Part shown: in pieces, positions 55,151-64,000 of the stretch | Layout of the letters: each line of letters starts with the position of its first letter | Numbering within the stretch: the first letter of the stretch is position 1 | NCBI RefSeq assembly: GCF_902686445.1 | Contig: NC_062214.1 | Span: 88,454,738 to 88,518,737, forward strand | Direction of reading: 5' to 3' | Length of the DNA stretch: 64,000 nt | Source: Sciurus carolinensis | Taxonomy: Eukaryota > Chordata > Mammalia > Rodentia > Sciuridae | The notes under the pieces: model-generated | Seen by the model: only the letters and a program-made list of their open reading frames with translations | Told to the model about the DNA's origin: nothing | Database searches by the model: none | Translations under genes and position numbers: made by a program

Positions 55151-56054
55151 TGTAGGACTATGACTTGTCTTCTCTGTTCCTTTGGCATGGGCACAAGGAA
55201 ATCTATGTGGGCACATAATAGCCCTTCTGAGGCCTGATGCACCTACTTTAATGGGAGTCTTCTGGAGATGAAGCTCTTTCCAGGAAATGCGTTGAACCCT
55301 TGGCAGGACCCGATCAGGTGGGACTTTTGTCTTCCCATGTGCCCTCATGGTCTCCAGACCTGGGAACCTCAGTTTCCCCAACCATAAATGGGAATGATGA
55401 TTCCCCTCATGTCAGGGATGGTATGAGGATCCACTGGAGCCAAACTTCCCTGCCAGCCCTGGGAGTTAAGAGCGGGGCTGGCCCTGGGCCACGGAGCCAG
55501 GTGGGGAGCCCCCTCTCCAGCCCTGTCGCCAGGTTTTCGCACTCTGGAGGACTCCCACTGCCCCAGAGCCACCCGCCCTGCTCACCAGCTTAAACTAAAT
55601 GGTCGCAGGACTGCAGCCAGGAACAGGCTGGGCCTGCAGGGCATAGTCACTCTCCAGTGCTCAGTGATTTTGGAGTAATGACCACTGTGGCCAGCAGAGT
55701 CAAAGAGGACTCTGTTCCCTGAAGCCAGGGGTCCCTGAAGACCAGAGGGAGCTAGCTACCCAAAGCCTGAACTCAGGCCAACAGAGGCCTTGACTCTGGT
55801 GCTCACACCGCCTGCCAGCCTCACTCCCGACCTCATCTAATCCTTAGGACAACCCTGCCCAAGTGGCTCTGCATCTGACTGAACAGACCAGCAAACTGAG
55901 GTGCAGGGAGATGAAATGACTCATCGAGGTTCCGGCACCAGCGAGGGCAGACAGGGTCCATCTGACCTCACTAAACACCACATATTACCCTGGCACCAAG
56001 ATCTGGCCGTGACCTATTTCACGGTAAGCCCCACCAAGGGCTGGATTAGATTAC
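55151..56054. repeat. Mostly unique, one antisense MIR
   Basis: An antisense MIR is visible at about 55825-55960 ('cctcatctaatccttaggac', 'cagcaaactgaggtgcaggg', 'gaaatgactcatcgaggttc'). The rest shows nothing recognisable. Confidence 0.6.
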
Positions 56055-56180
56055 CGTGAGCACCTACTATGTGCCAGGCTAGCAACTTTGCTTTGATTTG
56101 ATCTTAAACTGAACAATCTGGAGAAGGAGGCAGTGCGCCGGCCCCATTACACAGATAAGGAAAGTGAGGCTTACCCAAGA
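56055..56180 (-). repeat. MIR fragment
   Basis: Antisense MIR: 'gagcacctactatgtgccag', 'ccccattacacagataagga', 'aagtgaggcttaccc'. Confidence 0.78.
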
Positions 56181-56759
56181 TCTGCTTCAAATGTCCACAG
56201 TCCCAAGCCCTGTGTAGTAGCAGAGATGGATCATTCCACCTCCTTCCTTCCATGTTAGAAAGAAACAAAAACATTATCTTGTTGACCCCCAAACATGTTC
56301 CCAGTATGTGCTGCCTGTACTGCAAAGGGCAGCTACATCAAGGCTACCCATCTTTGGGGAGGTCTGGAATGGGCTGACCTGATCCTGTCCCTTTTTTTAA
56401 GTGTACAACTCACTGATGATCAGAAAGCAAATGCAAGTTTAACCTCTCAAGCCCTGCTTTGAAAATGTGTATGTTGCCTAGAGCAGCACAGAAGCCCTGA
56501 GGGAAATCAGACTGAGGGCTCAGGCCTGGGAAAGAGATCCCTGAGCCTCATTGTCCAGCCAGATTTGGTCACCCGAGTGAGTCTTGTTGACAAGACTGAT
56601 ACATGGTGTCGCCGGGGGATTTTGTTAAACTGCTGCTGTTGGTTTAGGAGGTCTGAGGGAGTCTGTATTCTGAGGAGATCTGTATTGTGAGGAGCTCCCT
56701 GAATGCTGGGTAAGTCTGTATCTGTGTTCTCCCCTTTCTCAGGGTGGTCCTGAGCATGC

Positions 56760-56895
56760 AGCCTCAGTCTCACCTGAAGCTTGCTGGGAATGCAGAATCT
56801 CAGGCTCCACCCGAGCCTCACAATGGCTAGGGGTGTTAAAGACAATGGAGGCCCCACCACCAGAGCTTCTAATTTAAGTGTCCTGGAGGAGGCCT
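56760..56895 (-). mobile_element. MER5A-like (hAT-Charlie) fragment
   Basis: Antisense: 'cacctgaagcttgctgggaa', 'tgcagaatctcaggctccac', then a diverged remainder. Fits the left part of reverse-complemented MER5A. Confidence 0.55.
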
Positions 56896-57022
56896 GAGCA
56901 CTGGAATTCTTGACCGTTCCCCTCTGTGCACAGCAAAGATCAGGAAGCTCAGCTATAGTGTCCTGACTTCTCCACATAAAAATGACCTGACCTTTCACTC
57001 TTTCACCCTGTCTTACCTTCTC

Positions 57023-57200
57023 CTTTTTTTGAGGGGGTGGGTATATCAGGGGTTGAACCCAGAGGCCCTGTTTATTTTTTATTTTGAGATAGGGTCTCGC
57101 TAAGTTGCTTAGGGCCTTGCTAAGTTGCTGAGGCTGGCTTTGAACTTGTGATCCTCCTGCCTCAGCCTCTCAAGGTCACTGGGATTACAGGCCTGACTAT
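57023..57200 (-). mobile_element. MEN SINE with internal deletion
   Basis: Antisense composite. The ID half is cut short after 'ggggttgaacccagaggccc', with the A-box segment missing. The linker and B1 half are intact ('gagatagggtctcgctaagt', 'tgaacttgtgatcctcctgc', 'gggattacaggcc'). Confidence 0.88.
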
Positions 57201-57573
57201 ATCCTCCTTTTATGGAAGGGATTAGGCTCAAGAGTGGCAGCAACCAGTCCAAGGTCACACTGTGCAATATTAAAACAGAACACGACCTTGGAGTTAGTTC
57301 ATTTACATTAACTTCATTTTGCATTCAGAGAAACTGAGGTCACAGGAGGAAGGGCAGTCATCGGGGCACCAAGATGCAAGACTTCTCTCCACTACACCTT
57401 GCCATCTCTTGTCTGCACCTCGTCTCCCCTCCGGCATTGGACTCCTGAGGTGCATTGTCCCTGCACCTCTTGCTTTTGGCTGTAAACTGTAAATGGCAAA
57501 AATATTTTCTCTCAAAGTTCAATATATGGGTTTTGGACCTTCATAGTCACTAGATTTGTAGTATTAAAAATGG

Positions 57574-57690
57574 AACTAAGGGCTGGGGTTGTGGCTCAGT
57601 GGTAGAGCACTCGCCTAGCATGAGTGAGGCACTGGGTTCAATTCTTAGCACCACATATAAATAAACAAAAATAAAGGTCCATCAACAGCT
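57574..57690 (+). mobile_element. ID SINE
   Basis: Sense ID of the common sciurid form: 'gggctggggttgtggctcag', 'gcactcgcctagcatgagtg', 'cttagcaccacatataaata' and an 'aaaataaaggtccatcaaca' 3' extension. Confidence 0.92.
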
Positions 57691-57717
57691 AAAAATTATT
57701 TTTTAAAAAATACAACT

Positions 57718-57770
57718 AGGCACTCACCTAGCATGCTTGAGACCCTGGTTTCCATTTCTAGCACCCCCTA

Positions 57771-57807
<37 letters not shown>
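57718..57807 (+). mobile_element. Truncated ID with (CA)n tail
   Basis: A 5'-truncated sense ID ('ggcactcacctagcatgctt', 'gagaccctggtttccatttc', 'tagcaccc') followed by about 18 CA units (57772-57807). Confidence 0.8.
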
Positions 57808-57810
<3 letters not shown>

Positions 57811-58138
57811 CTAGGCAAGAAACCAGACTCCACTCCATAAAGGGAATATTAATAACCATTGCCACAAAGATTTTAGAAATGAAAAAATAAACAAAACAAA
57901 CAGAGAAAAATATTTGCCAGTTAATTATGACTAGTGAAAGATTAATTTGATAATGTCTTTAATGTGTAAAGCATTTTTATAATCAATAAAAAACAGACAA
58001 TAGTAGACAATGAGTATCAGAAAAACTCTAAAAGGTTCATAAACAAGAGGCAGTCAACTTTGCTTACTTTCAAAGAAATGCAAATTAAAATGATGGGCTA
58101 CATTCCTTACCTATCAGATAAAGATTAAAAAGATGGCA

Positions 58139-58331
58139 GGAAGCCAGGCATGTTGGCACATGCCTGTAATCTCAGTGACTCAGGAAGCTGAGGCAGGAGG
58201 ATCCCAGGTTGTAGGCCAGCCTGTGCAACTTAGAGAGATCTTGTCTCAAAATTTTAAAAAGTTAAGTTGGATGGGAATATAGCTACGTGCTGGAGTTCTC
58301 CTGGTTCTATTCCCAGTACCATAAAGAAAAT
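58139..58331 (+). mobile_element. MEN SINE
   Basis: Sense composite: 'aagccaggcatgttggcaca', 'tgcctgtaatctcagtgact', 'aggctgaggcaggagg'-like block, a degraded ID half ('ggatgggaatatagctacgt') and 'ttctattcccagtacca'. Confidence 0.85.
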
Positions 58332-58351
58332 AATAAAAGAATTGGTCATGC

Positions 58352-58784
58352 TGTTTTAGTCAGTTTTTTTCACTGCTGTGACTAAAAGACCCAACCAAAA
58401 CAATTGTAGAGGAGGAAAAGTTTATTTGAGGGCCCACAGTTTCAGAGGTCTCATAGACAGCAGGTTCCATTCCTTGGGGCTTAAGGTGAGGCAAGACAAC
58501 ATGGCGGAAGAGTGTGGTGGAGGGAAGCAGCTCACATGATGATCGAGAAACAGAGAGAGAGACTCCAGTAGCCAGATGCAAAATGTACACCCCAAAATCA
58601 TGTCCCTAATGACCCAGCCACATCCTGCCTGCCTTCAATTTACTAATCAGTTAATCCCCATGAGGTGATTAATTCACTGATTGGGTTAAGATTCTCATAA
58701 CCCAATCATTTTCCCCCAAACCTTCTTGTATTATCTCATACATCAGCTTTGGGGGACACCTAATATCCAAAGTATAACACATGC
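58352..58784 (-). mobile_element. MaLR-type solo LTR, near full length
   Basis: Non-coding LTR of the MaLR group in antisense: ends TGTT...AACA, 'tttttcactgctgtgactaa', a reversed polyadenylation region 'ggaaaagtttatttgagggc', 'caacatggcggaagagtgtg', 'gattgggttaagattctcat', 'gggggacacctaatatccaa'. No internal retroviral genes. It is less diverged than the MLT1 copies at 2.9 and 9.8 kb, so it is probably from a younger, rodent-active branch. Confidence 0.8.
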
Positions 58785-59244
58785 AATGGGGAAATAAATA
58801 ACAATTACACACATAGTGTGTGAATAGCTAATATACAAAAATTTGATGTTTGGTCATATCTCTGAACATTTTAAATATATACATTCTTTGACATAGGAAT
58901 CCCCCTTCTACAAAGTTGTTTTGTGGATAAACTCATACAAGGGCACAAAGATCAGGTGGAAAATGTTATATGAGCACATTTGCAATAATAGAAAACTGAA
59001 AATGACCCCAATGTCCAATACTGCAATCAAAGAATGAAGACTCATGTGTGCCCACTTGGAAGACCACATATGTTGCAGAACCATATGTAGATTGTGACTT
59101 TTATTTGTACAAAGTATTTAAATGTTTGGGTATATAATTTGTATATGCAAAGAAATGTCTGGAATGATGCATCAAACTATTAATATTAGAAAATGAGATG
59201 GAAGGAGAATTTTTACTTAAAAAATAAAACAAAACAAAACACCT

Positions 59245-59960
59245 TCACTACCATACGACCCAGCTATCCCACATGTTGGTATTTATCCAAAAGAACTAAA
59301 ATCAGAATACTATAGTGATACTTATATACCAATGTTTACAGCAGCACAATCCACTTCAGCCAAGTTATGGAACTTAAGCTGTTAGGTGCCCATCAATAAA
59401 TGAATGGATTTTTTAAAAAATCTGGTATGTATACACAATGGAGTTCTACTCAGTCATAAAGAAGATGAAATTATATCATTTGCTAGTAAGTGGACGGAAC
59501 TGGAGAACATCATGCTAAGAGAAATAAGACAGAAAGTCAGAAAAATGTTTTCTCTCATATGTGGAAGTTGGAGAGAAAAAAAGGAATAAAAAGAGGGATC
59601 TCATGAAAATAGAAGGGAGATCAGTAGAGCAGAAGTAGGGGACCATAAGCCAATCCTGAAAAGTCAAAGGTCGAATGTTCTCTCTGATATGCGGATGATA
59701 AGTGGGGAAGGGAAGAATGAAGTACTTTGGATTAGACAAAGGGGAATGAAGGGGAGGGAGGGGATGGGAATAGGAAAGACAGGAGAATGACTTGGACATA
59801 ACTTTCCTACGTTCACATATGAACACACGACCAATGCAACTCCACATCATGTACAGCCACAAGAATGGGAAGTTACACTCCACATATGTATAATATGTCA
59901 AAATATATTCCACTGTCATATATAACTAACAGGAACAAAAAAAAAATTTTTAAAAAGTAG
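59245..59960 (+). mobile_element. Rodent L1 3' end, sense
   Basis: A 5'-truncated L1 with a clear ORF2 C-terminus. The frame at 59404-59589 contains TELENIMLREIRQK, the conserved end of ORF2, then stops. The 3' UTR has GA-rich blocks and ends in A-rich sequence near 59938. It shares many phrases with the antisense copy at 25.6-26.0 kb. Reverse transcriptase and endonuclease domains are absent. Confidence 0.88.
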
Positions 59961-60240
59961 GGGAACAAGGAGGAAGGAGGAAGGAGGGAGTGGGGAGAAC
60001 TGGGGAATAAATCTGACCAAATTATACAAGGTGCATGAATAAACACATCAGAATGCATTCCAATTTTATGTATATCTATAATACATCAATTTAAAAATCA
60101 AAACCTAAATAGAAAGAAGACCAATAGAGCAGAAGGAGGGAGGAGGGGAAGGGGTTAAATAGAGAAAACTGTGTTATATGCATTTATAAATATGTCAAAA
60201 TAAACCCTCCTATTAACTATAATGCAATAATTTTTAAAAA
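59961..60240 (+). repeat. Additional L1 3' UTR pieces
   Basis: Two further partial L1 3' UTR-like segments. Each repeats elements seen in or near the copy upstream: 'agaccaatagagcagaagga' near 60118 echoes 'gatcagtagagcagaagtag' near 59620. Each segment has its own A/T-rich end ('tctgaccaaattatacaagg', 'ctattaactataatgcaata'). Confidence 0.6.
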
Positions 60241-60452
60241 ATCCTTCATATAATTCTGTAATGTTCACACAAAAGCACATCCTACTTTTGTTATAAGTAC
60301 TTTTTAATCCAATTGGGTTGTAGGTAGTGCTATTTCAGTGGTCGATGGAAACAGAATGGGTTTTTTGGTGGGGGTGGGGCAACATGTAGAACTTTCTCAG
60401 AGGACATACAGAAATCTCAATATAACAGTCACCCGTGCAACAAAATACACCA

Positions 60453-60658
60453 CCTAGCCAGGCACCGTGGCGCATGCCTGAAATCCCAGGGGCTCAGGAG
60501 TCTGAGGCAGGAGGATCTCAAGTTCAAAGCCAGCCTCAGCAAAAGTGAGGTGCCAAGCAACTCAGTGAGACCCTGTCTCTAAATAAATACCAAATAGGGC
60601 TGGGGATGTGACTCAGTGGCACAGTGCCCCATGTTCAATCCCGGGTACCCCCCCCCCA
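60453..60658 (+). mobile_element. MEN SINE
   Basis: Sense composite, well preserved: 'gcgcatgcctgaaatcccag', 'tcaaagccagcctcagcaaa', 'actcagtgagaccctgtctc', linker 'taaataaataccaaa', ID half 'gggctggggatgtgactcag'. The tail is an unusual C run (60649-60658) instead of A. Confidence 0.93.
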
Positions 60659-61344
60659 CCAAATTCATGCTCTAGTGTGGATGGAACCCATCATTTAAAT
60701 AAAACTATCTGCCTAATTATATTCTCAGGTGTGTCTCTATCAGGATGTAGAGAAGTCCACTCCCAGAAGAAATGCTGGCAGAGGAGGCAAGAGTTGGTAG
60801 GTTTACTCCATGGCTCATGAAATCACAGGTTGCATGGAACTTACCCTGACGAGCTCCCCTCTCCCCAGGTCTAGGGGCTGGGAAGGGCAGTTTCAACCCA
60901 GGCCCACTGAGCAAGGTGTCTGCTGGAGATGGAACCTTGGTCCCCCGAAGCTTCAGGCAGCAGCTCTGCCTGGTCCCAGCCAAGGGCCTTCACTAGAAGT
61001 CAGTGCTTGCTCAGCAGCAAACCCAGGAGGAGAGTGTCTACAGCTCCTTCTGAGTGGATGGAGGCCTGCAGAAGGAAGGCTGGGGACAGGAGAAATAATT
61101 GCTTCTGTGGGTGGCAATGGAAAATGGTTGCAGTCTCCAGCTGCCAGGGCCTGGGTCTGGTCCTCGAATGCCTACCACGCCCCATGCCACAGCACAGCCC
61201 AGTCCTTTGGAGTTTCTCATGCTCACCCTCCTCCTCTGTCTACTTCTGCTCTCAAGCCCCACTGGGTCATGCTTCCCATGGATGCACGGGGCACCAGACC
61301 TGGGTGGAGCGGGAAGAGTTCCTGGGCCAACACCTTCATGTTGC
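60659..61344. other. Unique sequence, no gene supported
   Basis: Frames of 200-205 codons at 60810-61531 (+) overlap each other in two frames and run through MIR and L2 sequence downstream, with no recognised domain. Not called as coding. Confidence 0.45.
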
Positions 61345-61430
61345 AGTTGGGAAAACTGGACCAGAGAGAAAGGACTTGCCCAAGGTCACTCAGAAAGGTG
61401 ATGTCAGAACCAAAACTAGGCCCTTGAGTG
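61345..61430 (-). repeat. MIR fragment
   Basis: Antisense MIR: 'agttgggaaaactggaccag', 'aaaggacttgcccaaggtca', 'ctcagaaaggtgatgtcaga'. Confidence 0.8.
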
Positions 61431-61507
61431 AAAAATGTCATGGCCCCATAGGCCCATTCCCCATGCTTTTCTGGACATATCTGGGTGCCCTTTCCTTTTA
61501 CCCCATT

Positions 61508-61625
61508 TGTTATTCAACAAATATTTATTGAGTACCTACTATGTGCTAGGCTCTTTTCCAGGTCCTAAGGATACAATCAGTGAACAACACAGACCCCCCT
61601 CTTACCCCTGAAGAACTTAACCTTT
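61508..61625 (-). repeat. L2 3' end, well preserved
   Basis: Antisense L2 terminus: 'gttattcaacaaatatttat', 'tgagtacctactatgtgcta', 'gatacaatcagtgaacaaca', 'ccctgaagaactta'. Confidence 0.92.
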
Positions 61626-63404
61626 AGCTTAATTCCGCTACCTGCCTGGTAGGTTCTGGAAAGAGAGGAACGCTGTCCCACTGCAGCAGGGAAGGCTGGT
61701 CGGCAAGAGCACAGTGCCCTCACGTGTGTCCTGTGAGAGGGCCTGGCTGTGGAGGAGGGAGAGTATCAGCTAGGAAAGTGGCCAGAGCATCCCTGTCCCC
61801 TGCTCTCAGGGATTAGGCCCAGCCATGAGGATCACCTCCTTGAATCTCAGAATCACCCTACGCCGCAGGCACTCGGTCCCCCACTTCTCACGTGAGGAAA
61901 CAGGAGGTCCAGAGGGTGCAGACACCAGGAGGTGGGCAGGTTTCTCCTGCCCTGTGCCGGGGGTCCCAGACACTGGTCAGCAGGGTGGGTGGGTGCAGCA
62001 AGGAGCACGGGGTGCATTTTCTGAGAGGAGAGGATGGGTGTGGGGGCGTTCTCTGTCAGCTTTTCTCAGGTGCTCCGAAAATACTGAGCTGCCCACCATG
62101 CCCGCAGGATGCCAGTGACTGCCAGGCCTTGTCCAGGAGTAGTCGCTCTGATCTGCTACTCCGGTCCCACCAGCCCCCACAGGGGGGCTGTCCTTACTGC
62201 TCCTCCAGAACAACTAAAGAGAGAGCCTGCACACCCTGCCCAGCCAGGGATCTCAGGCCAGAAGTGATGTCCAGATGGGGCGTGAGTGCCCCCTGGGGGT
62301 GACTCATCGGAGTGTCTCCAGAAACCATACCAACCCCACCTCACCAGCCCTTTAACCTGGTGCCAACATTTGGACAAGAAAAGTTGTCATTTAAAACTCT
62401 GTTTTTAAATTTAATCACAATGCAAGCTCTGCCCCAGATTTTTGGATAAAACCTGCAGAGGGGAACAGCATGGAGAGCTGGACAGTCTCACCAAGGAGTC
62501 TTGTTCCCACAAATCAAATTCCAAGGCCGGGCCTGTAGGGCATTCTCTCCCAAGCATAGGACACAGATGAAGGCCTTTGATCCTGTCCTCCCCTTCCCAG
62601 GATAGCCACAGCAGGCCAGGGGAGGGAGGCAGGGAGAAAGATGGATGTTCAGTCCTTTACCCAGGACGCCCCCACTTCTTTGAAAACCAGGACCCCTCCC
62701 TGAGTCGAACAGTGTCTTGGAGGTCATAAAGGCTTCCAGAACCTGACTGGGCCACAGACACCCATAGCCCAGGGGATTCGTGGTTGACCAGAGATGTCAG
62801 AGCAGTAGTGACCTGTCCCCAAGAAAGAGTGGAAGGCCACTTTGACTCTCAGGGACCCTTGGAAATTGCCCCCACCCCCATCTGCAGAGCTGACAAGGGT
62901 GGGTGCTCTGCCCAAGCTGGTGGTCTGTCTCCAGGAGTCCAGAGGACAGTCCCTCCTATTCCCCAGGCTGCAGGGAACAGAGGCGATAGAAGCCTGCATG
63001 TGAAATGTGGTGTGTGCTGGAGGGGTGGGGGCAGGGCGTGGCGAGTCAGGGCTGCGAGCACCTCTCACCAGTTCTGGGTCCCTGTAAGGCCCAGAGGCAG
63101 CAGGCTGATTTTTGAGCCCTGGAAAGCACACTAAAGTCCAGAAAGAGCCGCCCGATCTAATTGGGGTCCCCCCGGAGCAAAGGGGAAGAACTCAGACTGC
63201 CTTCAATGTTCACACCCCTTCCCTCTGCCTCCTCCTCCAGGAGGGGTCGAACCCGACATTAAGTGGAATGACAGAAAAATAAAGTTCCCTTCTCGCTCAC
63301 CTGAGCCACCGGCCTGAGACTTATTCCCACCACACTGCCAGGCTCCCTCCCTCAAATCCTGCCTGAGGAAGCTGAGGGCAAGATGCGCCCCACCTGTCGC
63401 CCCT
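61626..63404. other. Unique sequence with one MIR trace
   Basis: No gene seen. Antisense MIR is at about 61825-61925 ('ttgaatctcagaatcaccct', 'cacgtgaggaaacaggaggt'). Frames of up to 136 codons on both strands are unsupported. Confidence 0.45.
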
Positions 63405-63560
63405 GTGCATCATTGTCAGGGTGGGAATACCAGCTCTGCCACTCACCAGCCACAGTCTCAGCCAAGCTCATAAAGCCTCTCCGCCTTGATTTTCCCATCT
63501 GTAAAACGGCGATAACAAGCCACTCCCCAGAGAGCAGTTGAGTCCACGTAGACCATCCCA
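63405..63560 (+). repeat. MIR SINE
   Basis: Sense MIR: 'ataccagctctgccactcac', 'cagccaagctcataaagcct', 'cttgattttcccatctgtaa', 'aacggcgataacaagcc'. The GATAAC here is repeat-derived. Confidence 0.85.
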
Positions 63561-64000
63561 CGCTCACGGATCCTGAAGAGTGTCATCTCCTGCTGCCCTC
63601 AGGGCCTCAGTTTACCCATCTGTACCAGGAGAGGGCTGTACGGCCAGGCTGGCTTCCTGTTACCTGCATGGGGTCCAGCATGAATCGATGGCTTCTGCCA
63701 AGTTCACGGCTCTAGTTTTCAGGCAGGAGGGCCGCCTCAGCCCTTATTAAATCCTGCTGAAAGCGTTGGACTGGACTTGGACAAGCCATCACTTACCTGT
63801 CAGGAACAAATGCCCTTCATAACCACCTGGGCTGGAGACCCCAGCCATGGACCCTGTGCTCCGGACGGCCCCCTGAGCCACCCTCAGTCCCCTTCACACA
63901 CCCACACACTTTGTATGAGTGACTCTGAGTGGAAGGGGCTAGTGGAAGCCACAGACAGGTGGGCTGGGCGCCTGCCTTGTCATGACGCGTGGTGGAGGAG
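63561..64000. other. Unique sequence to window end
   Basis: A short MIR-like phrase ('ggcctcagtttacccatctg') is near 63602-63623; otherwise nothing recognisable. Confidence 0.4.

Larger units (their letters stand above)
57840..59235 (+). mobile_element. Old L1 (L1ME-like), sense, split by a MEN and a MaLR LTR
   Basis: Sense L1 ORF2 C-terminal region and 3' UTR: 'caaagaaatgcaaattaaaa', 'tacctatcagataaag' near 58110, 'tttgcaataatagaaaactg' and 'accccaatgtccaata' near 59010, then a 3' UTR block 'agaaatgtctggaatgatgc'. Interrupted at 58139-58331 and 58352-58784. Confidence 0.75.

Noticed and set aside
59404..59589. 61-codon frame with a recognisable protein motif
   Set aside because: It is the decayed C-terminus of L1 ORF2, so it is recorded as part of the mobile element, not as a gene.
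60810..61531. Two overlapping 200-205 codon frames
   Set aside because: They overlap each other in different frames and run into MIR and near L2 sequence, which a real exon would rarely do.
1..64000. CRISPR array, prokaryotic operon, integron or phage island
   Set aside because: Repeat content and compositional features are mammalian throughout; no evenly spaced direct repeats with unique spacers and no bacterial-type coding density.
1..64000. Recognisable miRNA or snoRNA genes
   Set aside because: I compared against the mature miRNA sequences I know well and looked for C/D and H/ACA boxes by eye; nothing convincing was found, though a folding search could still reveal one.

Overview
The window reads as nuclear DNA of a squirrel-family rodent. 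The best evidence is about thirty short interspersed elements built from a 7SL-derived B1-like left half joined to a tRNA-Ala-like ID right half (the MEN or B1-dID composite described from sciurids), together with free ID copies and a rodent-type L1 3' end present in both orientations. The rest of the repeat content is typical of placental mammals: MIR, L2, MLT1/MaLR LTRs, MER5A, MER2 and old L1. The species assignment is inference from repeat content; nothing here names a species or chromosome.

I find no protein-coding gene, rRNA, tRNA gene, recognisable miRNA or CRISPR array. Open reading frames are short, mostly overlap one another on both strands in GC-rich DNA or run through repeats, and none resembles a protein family I know. 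The few recognisable protein pieces are decayed L1 ORF2 remnants. The window is best described as intergenic or deep intronic sequence.

Layout: 1-8.8 kb holds MIR/L2, nested MaLR LTRs and SINEs. At 8.8-9.1 kb is a short CpG-rich block with four GC boxes and an RFX-like X-box, the first candidate promoter. 9.3-16.3 kb is repeat-rich and AT-rich: MER5A, an MLT1 LTR, then an antisense L1 block (about 10.44-13.76 kb) followed by a sense L1 block (13.9-16.3 kb), peppered with SINEs. 16.3-25 kb is mostly unique, with a CpG-rich block at 21.95-22.34 kb containing a GATA site. 25.6-26.4 kb holds an antisense L1 3' end and a C-rich minisatellite. 28-43 kb is mostly unique, MIR-rich sequence with candidate enhancer motifs (FOX:ETS-like plus GATA near 31.9 kb, E-box/GATA at 40.85 kb) and a 196-nt pure purine run at 42.9 kb. 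44-46.5 kb is old antisense L1 with MER2. 46.7-47.25 kb is the strongest CpG island, with two GATA sites and a G-quadruplex-prone run beside it. 48-57 kb is mainly unique with MIR and L2, one exact CTCF core match and ETS/FOX-like motifs. 57-60.7 kb is a stack of L1, MaLR, ID and MEN insertions. 60.7-64 kb is unique sequence with MIR/L2.

I did not find an undescribed multi-gene system. The observations most worth a second look are the three CpG-rich blocks with developmental or ciliary transcription-factor motifs, the inverted L1 pair that fits a twin-priming insertion, and several sequences prone to non-B DNA. Repeat boundaries are read by eye and may be off by some tens of bases.
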